Assembly: GCA_963719285.1 (NCBI GenBank)
Contig: CAVRBO010000003.1
Location: 310,001-374,000, forward strand
Length of the DNA stretch: 64,000 nucleotides
Source of the DNA: C-114 sp963719285
GTDB taxonomy: Bacteria > Chloroflexota > Limnocylindria > Limnocylindrales > CSP1-4
Direction: 5' to 3'
Shown one piece after another: positions 43,464 through 52,829 of this stretch; the first letter of the stretch is position 1; each line of letters opens with the position of its first letter. Both the position numbers and the translations under genes were made by a program. The notes under the pieces are model-generated. The model saw nothing but the letters and a program-made list of their open reading frames with translations. It was not told where the DNA came from and did no database searches.

Positions 43464-45154
43464 GTTCCATCTCCGGGACGTCGTCCGGCGCGCTCCCGGG
43501 CGCCCGGCCAGTCCGTGCCCCGCGCGGAACGGAGCTCTCCTGTCGCGGCTGGGGCCAGGAAGCCGCGCTGCGGATGCTCATGAACAATCTCGACCCGGAG
43601 GTGGCGGAGGACCCCGACGCGCTCGTGGTGTATGGGGGCACGGGCCGGGCCGCCCGGAGCTGGGCGGCGTTCGATTCCATCGTTCGCGAGCTGCGCGCCC
43701 TTGGCGACGACGAGACGCTCCTCGTCCAGAGCGGCAAGCCCGTCGGTGTATTCCGGACCCACGAGTGGGCGCCCCGGGTGCTCATCGCGAACTCGAATCT
43801 GGTGGGCAAGTGGGCGACATGGGAAGTCTTCCGCGAGCTGGAACGGGCGGGCCTGACGATGTACGGCCAGATGACGGCCGGGTCGTGGATCTACATCGGT
43901 ACGCAGGGGATCCTGCAGGGCACGTACGAGACATTCGCCGAACTGGCCCGCCAGCACTTCGGCGGGACGCTGCGCGGACGGGTCGTGCTCACCGCCGGAC
44001 TCGGCGGGATGGGCGGCGCCCAGCCCCTGGCCGTGACGATGAACCAGGGGGTCTGCCTCGCCATCGAGGTCGACGAGGCCCGGGCGAGCCGCCGCCTGGA
44101 GATCGGATACGTCGACCGGCTGACGCGCTCCGTCGACGAGGCGCTGGGCTGGGCGCGGGCCGCGGCGGCGGCCGGCGAGCCGCGTTCGATCGCGCTCGTC
44201 GGCAATGCCGCGGAGATCGAGCCGGCCCTCGTCCGCCGCGGCGAGCGCTTCGACGTGGTCACCGACCAGACCTCGGCGCACGACGCGCTCGCCGGTTACG
44301 TCCCGGCCGAGATCTCGCTGGCGGACGCGCTGGCCCTCCGCCAGGCTCAGCCCGACGTCTACGTCCGCCGCTCGACCCGATCCATGGCCGACCACGTCCG
44401 GGCGATGCTCGCCTTCCAGGCAGCGGGGTCCATCGTGTTCGACTACGGCAACAACCTCCGGGCGATGGCCAAGGACGCGGGGGTGGACGACGCGTTCGCG
44501 TACCCGGGCTTCGTGCCGGCGTTCATCCGGCCGCAGTTCTGCGAGGGACGCGGGCCGTTCCGCTGGGCGGCCCTGTCCGGCGATCCGGCCGACATCGCCG
44601 CGACGGACCGGGCGATCCTGGAGCTCTTCCCGGACGATGCCGGCCTCCGTCGCTGGATCGAGATGGCCCAGGCCAAGGTGCCGTTCCAGGGCCTGCCGGC
44701 GCGGATCTGCTGGCTGGGCTACGGCGAGCGGGCACGCGCCGGCGCGGCGTTCAACGAGCTCGTCCGGACCGGGACGGTCGCGGCGCCCATCGTCATCGGG
44801 CGCGACCACCTCGACGCGGGTTCGGTCGCGTCGCCCAACCGGGAGACGGAGGCGATGCGCGACGGCTCCGATGCGATCGCCGACTGGCCGCTCCTCAACG
44901 CGCTCGTCAACACGGCTGCGGGGGCGACCTGGGTGTCGATCCATCACGGTGGCGGGACGGGGATCGGCTACTCCCAGCACGCGGGGATGGTCGCGGTCGC
45001 CGACGGCACGGACCTTGCGGCGCAAAAGCTCGACCGGGTGCTCACGACGGACCCGGGCATGGGCGTCATCCGCCACGCGGACGCGGGCTACGAACGGGCA
45101 CTCGACGTGGCGCGCGAGCGCGGGGTCCGCGTCCCGATGTCCGACCGCGGCTAG
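43460..45154 (+). CDS. hutU: Urocanate hydratase
   Basis: 564 residues, as usual for the family. ELSCRGWGQEAALRMLMNNL opens the conserved core; VVYGGTGRAARSWAAFD, ANSNLVGKWATWE, TAGSWIYIGTQGILQGTYET and GLGGMGGAQPLAVTMNQGVC follow. QFCEGRGPFRWAALSGDPAD and the NAD-site region THHGGG-like VSIHHGGGTGIGYSQHAGMV are intact. It hydrates urocanate to imidazolonepropionate using tightly bound NAD+. ATG 43460 overlaps the upstream stop. Its TAG shares bases CTAG with the stop of the convergent MFS gene. Confidence 0.95.
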   Translation: MSSISGTSSGALPGARPVRAPRGTELSCRGWGQEAALRMLMNNLDPEVAEDPDALVVYGGTGRAARSWAAFDSIVRELRALGDDETLLVQSGKPVGVFRTHEWAPRVLIANSNLVGKWATWEVFRELERAGLTMYGQMTAGSWIYIGTQGILQGTYETFAELARQHFGGTLRGRVVLTAGLGGMGGAQPLAVTMNQGVCLAIEVDEARASRRLEIGYVDRLTRSVDEALGWARAAAAAGEPRSIALVGNAAEIEPALVRRGERFDVVTDQTSAHDALAGYVPAEISLADALALRQAQPDVYVRRSTRSMADHVRAMLAFQAAGSIVFDYGNNLRAMAKDAGVDDAFAYPGFVPAFIRPQFCEGRGPFRWAALSGDPADIAATDRAILELFPDDAGLRRWIEMAQAKVPFQGLPARICWLGYGERARAGAAFNELVRTGTVAAPIVIGRDHLDAGSVASPNRETEAMRDGSDAIADWPLLNALVNTAAGATWVSIHHGGGTGIGYSQHAGMVAVADGTDLAAQKLDRVLTTDPGMGVIRHADAGYERALDVARERGVRVPMSDRG

Positions 45155-46446
45155 GGCTGTGCGATCGCGGTCGGGATCTCGCGCAACGATCTGACCGGCG
45201 AGAACAGCACGGGCACGAACGCGAAGCAGCCGCCGATCGCGCCGACCCAGATCGTGGCGTGCAACCCGATCGTGGAGCCCAGGATGCCGCCGATGATGAT
45301 CCCGATCGGCATCGTCCCCCACACGATGAACCGCATCGTGGCGTTCATCCGACCCTGCATCCGCTCGGGCGTGATCGCCTGGCGGAGCGAGACCTGGTTC
45401 ACGTTGTAGATGACCACCATCACGCCCGTGACGAACTCCGCCAGGAAGATGAACGGGATCGCCACGGCCGACTCGGGCGCGAGCGGGATCAACAGGCCGG
45501 CCACCCCGGCCAGCAACGCCGAGCCGACGATCGCGCGCCCAACCCCGAGCCGCGTCGCCACGCGGCCGGCGATGACCGCCCCCACGAGGAATCCGACGTT
45601 CGACAGGCCGCTCACGAGCCCGATCGTCAACGGCGACAACCCGAGGGTTCGGAACACGTAGACGAGGAAGATCGAGAACATCAGGCTGCTGAACAGGTTG
45701 GACGATCCGGTCGAGGCCGCGATGTTGCGCAGGTACCGGTTGCCCAGGACATAGCGCAGGCCCTCGGCGATCTCCGTGCGCATGCTCCGTCCGCGGCCGG
45801 TCTCCGCATCGACGTTGCGCGCCGGCGTCCGCTCGGGCTTGCGGACGAGGAGGATCAGGATCGCCGAGACGAGGAAGCTGAGCGCGTCGGCGAGCACCGC
45901 GAACGGCGCCGTCACCAGGCCGATGATCGCCCCGCCCACGCCCTGGCCACCGATCTGGGCGGCCGATGCGCTGACCTGGAGCTTGGAGTTGCCCTCGATG
46001 AGCCGGTCGGCCTCGAGGAGCGACGGCAGGTAGCTCTGGTCGGCGACGTCGAAGAAGACGGTGAGGATCCCGGCGACGAACCCCACGAGGTACAGCTGCC
46101 AGATCGTGAGGAAACCGGCGGCGTAGGCGATCGGGATCGTCGCCAGGGCGATCGCCCGGCCGAGGTCGCCGGAGATGAGGATCGGGCGCCGGCGGAGGCG
46201 GTCCACCCAGACCCCGGCCGGCAGGGTGAACAGGATGAACGGCAGCATGTCGAAGAAGCCGAGCAGTGCGGCCTCGAACGGGCTGACGCCCAGGGTGATG
46301 ATCGCGATGGCCGGGATCGCGATGCCGCTGACCTGGCTGCCGAACAGGCTGATCGTCGACGCCACCCACAGCTTCACGAAGTCGGCGTTGCGCCACAGAC
46401 TCGGGCGGCCGGGGGAGCGTTCGAGCGACGCGAGGTCCGAGGTCAT
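45151..46446 (-). CDS. MFS exporter, second of a tandem pair
   Basis: 431 residues. DFVKLWVASTISLFGSQVSG, GVWVDRLRRRPILISGDLGR (A-motif loop) and ITPERMQGRMNATMRFIVWG are hallmarks of MFS_3-type exporters related to macrolide and siderophore efflux. It is clearly paralogous to the upstream gene; both share FFDVADQSYLP-type helices and the QGRMNATMRF segment. Its ATG overlaps the upstream TGA, so the two are co-translated and could form a functional pair. Confidence 0.8.
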   Translation of the reverse strand: MTSDLASLERSPGRPSLWRNADFVKLWVASTISLFGSQVSGIAIPAIAIITLGVSPFEAALLGFFDMLPFILFTLPAGVWVDRLRRRPILISGDLGRAIALATIPIAYAAGFLTIWQLYLVGFVAGILTVFFDVADQSYLPSLLEADRLIEGNSKLQVSASAAQIGGQGVGGAIIGLVTAPFAVLADALSFLVSAILILLVRKPERTPARNVDAETGRGRSMRTEIAEGLRYVLGNRYLRNIAASTGSSNLFSSLMFSIFLVYVFRTLGLSPLTIGLVSGLSNVGFLVGAVIAGRVATRLGVGRAIVGSALLAGVAGLLIPLAPESAVAIPFIFLAEFVTGVMVVIYNVNQVSLRQAITPERMQGRMNATMRFIVWGTMPIGIIIGGILGSTIGLHATIWVGAIGGCFAFVPVLFSPVRSLREIPTAIAQP

Positions 46447-47768
46447 CGATCCGGGGTCGCGTCCGCGATCGTGCGCACCGAGCGGAACGGCGAAAGCAGT
46501 ACCGGCAGGACGGGCAGCATGGAGCCGAGCGCCCCGAGCAGGACCGTCTCCCGGAGGCCGATGAGCGCGCCGAGGAACCCCCCGAGGATGATCCCCGGCG
46601 GGATGGTGACCCACGAGACGAATCGCATCGTCGCGTTCATCCGGCCCTGCATCGCTTCGGGCGTCACGGCCTGGCGGAACGAGATCTGGTTGATGTTCCA
46701 GATCGTGGCCGAGGCGAACGCGAGGAAGCCGGCCGCCGAGATGACCGGCAGCGCGAGCGGGCCGCCCACGAACGGCAGGACGAGCAGCGGCGGTCCGAAC
46801 AGGAAGATCGACGCGATCAGGGTGGGGCCGATCCCGAATCGCTCGCCGATCCGGCGCGCCGTCAGCGCCCCGGTGAGCAACCCCAGGGAGGCGATCGAGA
46901 ACACGAGCCCGAGCATCCCCGGCGTGAACTCGAGCTCTCGGACGAGGAACAGGATGTAGATCGACAGGGCGATGTTCGTGAACAGGTTCGACAGGGCCGA
47001 CGAGGCGGCGATCGCCCGCAGGAACGGGTTCCCGAGGACATAGCGCAGGCCCTCGGCCGCCTCGGCGCGGACGGACGTCCGGGTGCCGTCGGCGGCGCGG
47101 GCGCGCTCGAGCCTCGGCTCCGCCCGACCGATCAGGACGAGGAACGACGCAGAAGCGAGGTAGCTGACCGCGTCGATGGCGATCGCGACCGGCGCGCCGA
47201 TGAGGCCGATCAGCGTGCCGGCGACTCCCGGGCCGACCACCGCCGCGGCCGAGCGCGACGTCTCGAGCTTCGAGTTGCCGTCGACGAGCTGATCGCGCTC
47301 CACGAGGACCGGCAGGTAGCTCTGGTAGGCCACGTCGAAGAACACGGTGAGGCAGCCCGACACGAAGCCGACGACGTAGAGCTGCCAGATCGACAGGGTC
47401 CCCAGGGCGAACGAGATCGGAATGGTCGCCATGGCCGCCGCGCGCCCGAGATCGCCGACGATGAGGATCGGCCGGCGTGGCAGGCGGTCGACCCACACCC
47501 CGGCCGGGAGGCTCAGGAAGATGAACGGGAGGAAGTCCATCGTCCCCAGGACGCCGAACTCGAACGGACTCACGTTGAGCGTCGTGGCCGCGATCAGCGG
47601 GAGGGCGAGCTGGGTCACCTGCGTACCGCCGACGCTGATCGTCTGGCCGATCCACAGCTTGAGGAAGTCGCGGTTCCGGGTCAGGCCCGAACGTTTCGGC
47701 CGGGGGGCGTCGGCCGGGGTTCCGGCAAGGACGTCGGCAGGGGGAGTGGCGGCCTGGGACACGGTCAC
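46443..47768 (-). CDS. MFS exporter, first of a tandem pair
   Basis: 441 residues from GTG 47768, preceded by AGAGGTGA. NRDFLKLWIGQTISVGGTQV, GVWVDRLPRRPILIVGDLGR and AVTPEAMQGRMNATMRFVSW place it in the same MFS_3 exporter group as its downstream partner. The promoter contains a cluster of GTTAG/CTAAC half-sites (47805-47831) overlapping both promoter boxes, as expected for a TetR- or MarR-type repressor, but no such regulator lies in the window. Confidence 0.8.
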   Translation of the reverse strand: MTVSQAATPPADVLAGTPADAPRPKRSGLTRNRDFLKLWIGQTISVGGTQVTQLALPLIAATTLNVSPFEFGVLGTMDFLPFIFLSLPAGVWVDRLPRRPILIVGDLGRAAAMATIPISFALGTLSIWQLYVVGFVSGCLTVFFDVAYQSYLPVLVERDQLVDGNSKLETSRSAAAVVGPGVAGTLIGLIGAPVAIAIDAVSYLASASFLVLIGRAEPRLERARAADGTRTSVRAEAAEGLRYVLGNPFLRAIAASSALSNLFTNIALSIYILFLVRELEFTPGMLGLVFSIASLGLLTGALTARRIGERFGIGPTLIASIFLFGPPLLVLPFVGGPLALPVISAAGFLAFASATIWNINQISFRQAVTPEAMQGRMNATMRFVSWVTIPPGIILGGFLGALIGLRETVLLGALGSMLPVLPVLLSPFRSVRTIADATPDR

Positions 47769-47804
47769 CTCTGGGCTCAGCGTGTCCCGGCGGCCCGGGA
47801 CGAT

Positions 47805-47835
47805 GTTAGTCTAACGTCTAACACACGTTAGTCAA
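47805..47835 (-). promoter_or_regulatory. Efflux promoter with four half-site operator
   Basis: Half-sites GTTAG (47805-47809), CTAAC (47811-47815), CTAAC (47818-47822) and GTTAG (47827-47831) form two inverted pairs. On the minus strand they overlap TTGACT (47835-47830) and TAGACT (47813-47808), 16 nt apart, which serve as -35 and -10 of the MFS pair. Confidence 0.65.
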
Positions 47836-47895
47836 TCCCTTGCGTGGCACGGGAGTTGCGCTCCTGCCCGCGAGGACGGGAGAATCGACGGCGTG

Positions 47896-49674
47896 ATGAG
47901 GCGACTCCTGGCGCTCCGCCGGTGGGTCGCCGCGGGCCTGGGCGACCGGCGAGCGGGGCTCGAGGCGCTCCTGCTCTATCTCATCGGTGCGTTCCTCGTG
48001 ACCTGGAACGCCTGGGCGGCCCCGACGACCCAATGGATCGGGTCGTGCTGCGACCCCGAGCAGTCGATGTGGTTCATCGCCTGGGTGCCCTATGCGATCG
48101 GCCATCTCACCGACCCGTTCGTCACCCATCAGCTCAACGCCCCGGACGGCGTCAACCTCATGTGGAACACGGCGATCCTGCCGTGGAGCCTCATCGCCAT
48201 GCCGGTCACGATCCTGGCCGGCCCGATCCTCGCCTACAACCTGCTGATGATGGGCGCGATCGTCCTGAGCGCGGCGGCGGCCCGGCTCGTCGTGGCCAGG
48301 TACGTCGCGGGAACCGTGGCTCCGCTGGTGGGTGGGGCCGTATACGGCTTCTCGCCGTACGTCATCTCGCACGCCGCGCTCCACCTGAACCTCGCCATGG
48401 CCTGGGTCCCGCCGCTCGTGCTCCTCGTCTTCGACGACCTGCTCGTCCGGCGCTCGCGATCGCCGTGGCGGCTCGGCGCGGTCCTCGGGCTCCTCGGGTT
48501 CATCCAGCTCCTCACGACCGAGGAGATCCTGCTCACGACCGCCCTGATCGGCCTGATCGTCCTCGCCATCCTGGCGGTCCAGCGACGCCCACTGATCCGG
48601 GCTTCGCTCCCGCGCCTCGGCGCCGCGCTCGCGGCGGCCGCGGTCGTGCTCGGGACCCTGGGTGCGTGGCCGCTCGTGGTCCAGTTCCTCGGGCCGAACC
48701 GGACCCCCGAGGGGCTCATCGACCTGCGCCGCTTCTCGACCGACCTGCTGAACCTCGTCATCCCGACCAGGTACCAGTTGTTCGCGCCACCCGAGGCGAC
48801 CCGGATCTCGAACGACTTCAGCGTCCTCTTCCACGAGGCGGACGGCTACCTCGGGCTGCCGCTCATCGTGGTCCTCGCGGTCATCGTCGTTCTCGGCCGG
48901 CGCGATATCCGCATCCGGACCGCCGCGCTCGGCGGGCTCGTGGCGCTCGTCCTGTCGATGGGCGGCCATCTCGTCGTCGGCGCGTCCCCCACCGGGATCC
49001 CGCTGCCGTGGGGGCTCGCGACGGGGTTGCCGATCCTGGAGGACGTGGTGGCCAGTCGGTTCGTCATCTTCACCTGGCTCGCCGTGGCCATCCTCGTCGG
49101 GTTCGGCATCCAACGGGCCATGCGCGGTCCCGTCCGCCAGGTCGCCCCGCGCCTCGCGGCCATCGCCCTCGCCCTCATCGTCGTCGTCCCGGCGCCCCTG
49201 CCGTCGCGGCCGGTCGCGATCCCGGCGTTCTTCGCCCGCTGGGAGCAGGAGGGGATGCGCCCCGACGCGACGATCCTCTTCGCGCCGTTCTTCCGCGACG
49301 GGGCCGGAGCCGACCCGATGCTGTGGGCGGCGATCGCCGGCGATGCGCCGCGGATGGTGGAGGCGTACGCGTACGTGCCGCGGCCCGATGGGTCGGCCGG
49401 CTACGGGCCGGACCCGACCCAGCTGTTCACGATCATGGAGACGATCCAGGACGCCGACAACGACCTCACGGTGGTGGCGCGGGGTGCCGTCCGGGACGCC
49501 GTGGCCGGGGACATCCGGGCCAAGGGGATCACCGATGTCATCGTCGGGCCGATGGTCCGCACCAAGGCGATGCTCGGCTTCTTCACCGACCTGTTCGGCC
49601 GTCCGCCGGAGGCCGTCGACGGGGTCTGGATCTGGCGCGAGGTGGACACGAGTGGCGTGACGCCGGCCCGCTGA
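47896..49674 (+). CDS. Polytopic membrane protein, GT-C-like
   Basis: 592 residues from ATG 47896, with about eleven helices. The first outside loop contains CCDPEQSMWFIAWVPYAIGH and HQLNAPDGVNLMWNTAI, a pattern shared by actinobacterial GT-C-like membrane proteins in which an acidic residue in loop 1 binds a lipid-linked sugar. GAVYGFSPYVISHAALHLNL follows. The C-terminal 130 residues (RPDATILFAPFFRDGAGADP ... VDGVWIWREVD) form an extracytoplasmic domain. Donor and acceptor are unknown. It is divergent from the MFS pair, with the operator between them. Confidence 0.65.
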   Translation: MRRLLALRRWVAAGLGDRRAGLEALLLYLIGAFLVTWNAWAAPTTQWIGSCCDPEQSMWFIAWVPYAIGHLTDPFVTHQLNAPDGVNLMWNTAILPWSLIAMPVTILAGPILAYNLLMMGAIVLSAAAARLVVARYVAGTVAPLVGGAVYGFSPYVISHAALHLNLAMAWVPPLVLLVFDDLLVRRSRSPWRLGAVLGLLGFIQLLTTEEILLTTALIGLIVLAILAVQRRPLIRASLPRLGAALAAAAVVLGTLGAWPLVVQFLGPNRTPEGLIDLRRFSTDLLNLVIPTRYQLFAPPEATRISNDFSVLFHEADGYLGLPLIVVLAVIVVLGRRDIRIRTAALGGLVALVLSMGGHLVVGASPTGIPLPWGLATGLPILEDVVASRFVIFTWLAVAILVGFGIQRAMRGPVRQVAPRLAAIALALIVVVPAPLPSRPVAIPAFFARWEQEGMRPDATILFAPFFRDGAGADPMLWAAIAGDAPRMVEAYAYVPRPDGSAGYGPDPTQLFTIMETIQDADNDLTVVARGAVRDAVAGDIRAKGITDVIVGPMVRTKAMLGFFTDLFGRPPEAVDGVWIWREVDTSGVTPAR

Positions 49675-49724
49675 CCGGGCGGTCGAGGGCGGCCGGAGGG
49701 CGGCCGGGCGGCCGCCGAACGTGG

Positions 49725-49739
49725 CACGATACGGCCGTG
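49725..49739 (+). promoter_or_regulatory. Possible leaderless promoter of ftcD
   Basis: CACGAT (49725-49730), six bases, then GTG 49737. The -10 match is weaker than at fchA and hutH but the spacing is identical. Confidence 0.35.
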
Positions 49740-50720
49740 ACCCGCCTCGTCGAATCCGTGCCCAATGTGAGCGAGGGCCGCCGACTCGACGTCGTCGAAC
49801 GCCTGGCCGACGCGATCCAGGCCGGACCCGGGGTGCACCTCCTGGACCGGACCAGCGACGCGAGCCACAACCGGAGCGTGTTCACGCTGGCCGGCGAGCC
49901 CGATGCGGTGGCCGGGGCCCTGGACCGCCTCGTGGCCACGGCGATCGACGAGATCGACATGGACGAACACGCCGGCGAGCATCCCCGGATAGGCGCCGTC
50001 GACGTGGTCCCGTTCGTTCCGCTCGGCGACACGACGCTCGACGAGTGCGTCGAGATGGCCCGGACGTTCGGCAAGCGGATCGCGGATCGCTACGACCTGC
50101 CGGTGTACCTGTACGCGGCCGCGGCGGCGCGGTCCGACCGGGTGAAGCTGGCCGATGTCCGGCGCGGCCAGTACGAAGGCCTCAAGGAGGAGATCGACAC
50201 CGACGGCCGGCGGCCGGACTTCGGGCCGTCGACGATGCATCCGCGAGCCGGCGCGATCGCCGTGGGGGCGCGGCCGTTCCTGATCGCCTGGAACATCAAC
50301 CTCGCCAGCGACGACGTCGAACTCGCCAAACGGATCGCGCGGCGCGTCCGCGAGTCCGGCGGTGGCCTGCCCAAGGTCCAGGCGAACGGGTTCGAGGTCC
50401 GCGAACCCGAGCGCGGGGTCGCCCGGCGCGCCCAGGTCTCCATGAACCTGCTCGACTTCTCCATCACCCCGCTCTGGCTCGTGTGGGAGACCGTCCGGGC
50501 CGAGGCGGCCCACGACGGGATCGCCGTCGCCGAGTCGGAGCTCATCGGGCTCATGCCGCTGGCGGCGTTCCTCGACGTGGCCGATCACGCCGACGCCCCG
50601 GTGGAGGCGCCGATCGAGGAGCGGCTCGCCATCGCCGCGGCATCCATCGGCCTGCGCGACTTCTCGCCGATGCAGGCCCTCGAGATCCGCCTCGCCGCTT
50701 CGGAATCCCGGACCAGGTGA
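49737..50720 (+). CDS. ftcD: Glutamate formimidoyltransferase
   Basis: 327 residues, the transferase half of FTCD. RLVESVPNVSEGRRLDVVER is the family opening; HNRSVFTLAGEPDAV, HPRIGAVDVVPFVPLGD and PDFGPSTMHPRAGAIAVGAR hold the conserved histidine and folate-site residues. It moves the formimino group of formiminoglutamate to THF, releasing glutamate. FchA at 29014 completes the reaction. The start is GTG 49737; hutI follows closely on the same strand. Confidence 0.9.
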   Translation: MTRLVESVPNVSEGRRLDVVERLADAIQAGPGVHLLDRTSDASHNRSVFTLAGEPDAVAGALDRLVATAIDEIDMDEHAGEHPRIGAVDVVPFVPLGDTTLDECVEMARTFGKRIADRYDLPVYLYAAAAARSDRVKLADVRRGQYEGLKEEIDTDGRRPDFGPSTMHPRAGAIAVGARPFLIAWNINLASDDVELAKRIARRVRESGGGLPKVQANGFEVREPERGVARRAQVSMNLLDFSITPLWLVWETVRAEAAHDGIAVAESELIGLMPLAAFLDVADHADAPVEAPIEERLAIAAASIGLRDFSPMQALEIRLAASESRTR

Positions 50721-50796
50721 CGCGGCCGATGCCGGCGGTCCCCAGGTGACCCTCCGGGTCATCACGGGCGGACGGGGCGAGCGAGGCGAGGCGGCC

Positions 50797-52119
50797 GTGA
50801 ACGGCCTGCTCGTGATCGGCGCGTCGGAGATCGTCACGATGGCGGGCGGCCTGCGTCGGGGGGCCACCCAGCGAGAGACGGGCGTGCTTGACGCCACGTC
50901 GGCCGGCGGCCCCGGCACTGCTGAAGCGCCGGTCGTCGCGTGCTGGGAGGGGCGGATCGTGGCGGTCGGCCAACGGGCGGCCGTCGAGGCGGATCTCGAG
51001 GCGCAGGGGCTGCCGCTGAGCCGGTTCGCCAGGCTCGACGCGGACGGCGCCGTGGTGACGCCCGGACTCGTGGACCCCCATACCCATCTTCTGTTCGCCG
51101 GCAGCCGCGAGAAGGAACTCCTGCTCCGGCAGCGCGGTGCCGGCTACCTCGAGATCCTCGCAGCGGGCGGGGGCATCCTGTCCACGGTGGAGGCGACTCG
51201 GGCCGCCGACGAGACGGCGCTCGCCGCCCATGGCCGGCGCTGGCTCGACGAGATGCTCCGCCACGGCACGACCACGATCGAGGCGAAGTCGGGCTACGGC
51301 CTCGACCTGCAGACCGAGCTCCGCCTCCTCGAGGTCGCCTACCAGCTCGGTCGCGAGGGACCGGTCGAGGTCGTGCCGACGTTCCTTGGCGCCCACGCCG
51401 TCCCCGTCGAGTTCCGGGCCCGCCCGGACGGGACGGAGGCCTACATCCGGAGCGTGATCGAGGACCAGATCCCCGGCGTGGCCGCCCAGGGCCGGGCGCG
51501 GTTCTGCGACGTGTTCTGCGAACAGGGCGTCTTCACGCCCGACCAGAGCCGCCGCGTCCTGGAGGCCGCCGCCGTCTTCGGGATGGCGCCCCGGCTCCAC
51601 GCCGACGAGATCGCGCCGTCGGGCGGGGCAGAGCTGGCCGCGGAACTCAGCGCGGCCTCGGCCGACCATCTGGCGACGCCGTCGGACGCCGGGGTCGCGG
51701 CGCTCGCCCGGGCGGCCGATTCCGAGCGGCCCGTCGTCGCGACGCTGCTGCCGGCGACCACGTGGTTCCTCATGAGCAAGCACGTGGCACCGGCCCGCCG
51801 CTATATCGAGGCGCGCATCCCGATCGCCATCGGGACCGATTTCAACCCCGGCACGTCGCCCACGGCGAGCCTGCCGCTGGCCATGACGGTCGCGTGCCTG
51901 TCGCTCGGCCTGACCCCCGACGAAGCGCTCGTGGCCGTGACGATCAACGCCGCCCACGCGCTCGGGCTCGGCGACGAGGTGGGCTCCATCGAACCCGGCA
52001 AGCAGGCCGACCTCGTGGTGTGGGGCGTCCCGACCGCGACCCAGATCCCGTACTGGCCGGGGGCGGATCTCGTCCGCGTCGTGGTGAAGAGGGGGCGGAT
52101 CGTCCACGACCGTTCCTGA
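50797..52119 (+). CDS. hutI: Imidazolonepropionase
   Basis: 440 residues from GTG 50797 (MNGLLVIGASEIVTM), which matches the usual start of HutI; GTG 50746 would add 17 unmatched residues. Amidohydrolase motifs: VDPHTHLLFAGSREKE (HxH), KSGYGLDLQTELRLL, GAHAVP, HADEIAPSGG and GTDFNPGTSPTASLPL. It opens the imidazolone ring to give formiminoglutamate. With hutH, hutU and ftcD the route from histidine to glutamate is complete in this window. Confidence 0.9.
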   Translation: MNGLLVIGASEIVTMAGGLRRGATQRETGVLDATSAGGPGTAEAPVVACWEGRIVAVGQRAAVEADLEAQGLPLSRFARLDADGAVVTPGLVDPHTHLLFAGSREKELLLRQRGAGYLEILAAGGGILSTVEATRAADETALAAHGRRWLDEMLRHGTTTIEAKSGYGLDLQTELRLLEVAYQLGREGPVEVVPTFLGAHAVPVEFRARPDGTEAYIRSVIEDQIPGVAAQGRARFCDVFCEQGVFTPDQSRRVLEAAAVFGMAPRLHADEIAPSGGAELAAELSAASADHLATPSDAGVAALARAADSERPVVATLLPATTWFLMSKHVAPARRYIEARIPIAIGTDFNPGTSPTASLPLAMTVACLSLGLTPDEALVAVTINAAHALGLGDEVGSIEPGKQADLVVWGVPTATQIPYWPGADLVRVVVKRGRIVHDRS

Positions 52120-52154
52120 GGTCGCACGCGCGGCCGCCCGGGCCGGACCCCCGG

Positions 52155-52829
52155 TCAGGTCTTCCCGCGGGCCTCGAGGAGGACGGTGGTGGTCTCGGTC
52201 GGCAGGCTTGACGGAGTGACAGTCAGGCGCGCGACCGCGGGCCCGGGCGGGCCCCCCATCTCGTTGAAGAAGGTGGCCAGGGCCTCGTCGCAGGCACGTT
52301 CGTCCTCGCACACGGGCATCGGCACGACGATCCGTGGGTCGAGCTGGGCGATCAGCTCGGCCGCCCGGGTGGCGGTCAGCGCCCCGCCGACCGGCACGCA
52401 GGCGACGTCGACGGAGCCGATGTCGCCGATCTTCTCCTGGGTGAGCAGGTGCCCGATATCGCCGAGATGGATCGTGTGCAGCCCGTCGAGCTCGACGACG
52501 AAGGCCGTCTGCCGGCCCCGTTCGCGGCCCCGCGAATCGTCGCGATAGGTCCGAACGCCGGTCACCAGGACATCCCGGACTTCGTACTCACCGGGCCCAT
52601 CCAGGACGAAGGCGTTCTCGACGCTCGTCGGCAGGATCGTCTTGCCGTCACGCGACACGCGACCCTTGGCCCTGCTCGGCGGGGCGTCGTCGGGGTGGGA
52701 GAACGTGACGATCTCGGCGGTCACGCCCCGGCCGGTGGGTCCGACGATCCCGGGGTACGGGTCCGCGAGCACGACGGCGTCCTTGCCGCGCAGGCGGACG
52801 CACGTCCGCCCGTACCAGGTGAGTTCCAT
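52155..52829 (-). CDS. MBL-fold protein, UlaG-like, with altered metal motif
   Basis: 224 residues: MELTWYGRTCVRLRGKDAVV, then TFSHPDDAPP where the metallo-beta-lactamase HxHxDH motif normally sits, then HTIHLGDIGHLL and DVACVPVGGALT. The fold matches UlaG-like metal-dependent hydrolases, but the main motif keeps only one His and two Asp. Catalysis may differ or be lost. It is convergent with hutI and divergent from the lipoprotein gene. Confidence 0.7.
   Translation of the reverse strand: MELTWYGRTCVRLRGKDAVVLADPYPGIVGPTGRGVTAEIVTFSHPDDAPPSRAKGRVSRDGKTILPTSVENAFVLDGPGEYEVRDVLVTGVRTYRDDSRGRERGRQTAFVVELDGLHTIHLGDIGHLLTQEKIGDIGSVDVACVPVGGALTATRAAELIAQLDPRIVVPMPVCEDERACDEALATFFNEMGGPPGPAVARLTVTPSSLPTETTTVLLEARGKT

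Noticed and set aside
43358..46396. Very long minus-strand frame opposite hutU
   Set aside because: It is antisense to a well-conserved enzyme, rich in Arg/Gly/Pro/Asp, with no domain, and reflects GC-rich third positions.
43384..46959. Very long plus-strand frame across hutU and the MFS pair
   Set aside because: It is a shadow of three confident genes in other frames and has no recognisable protein features.
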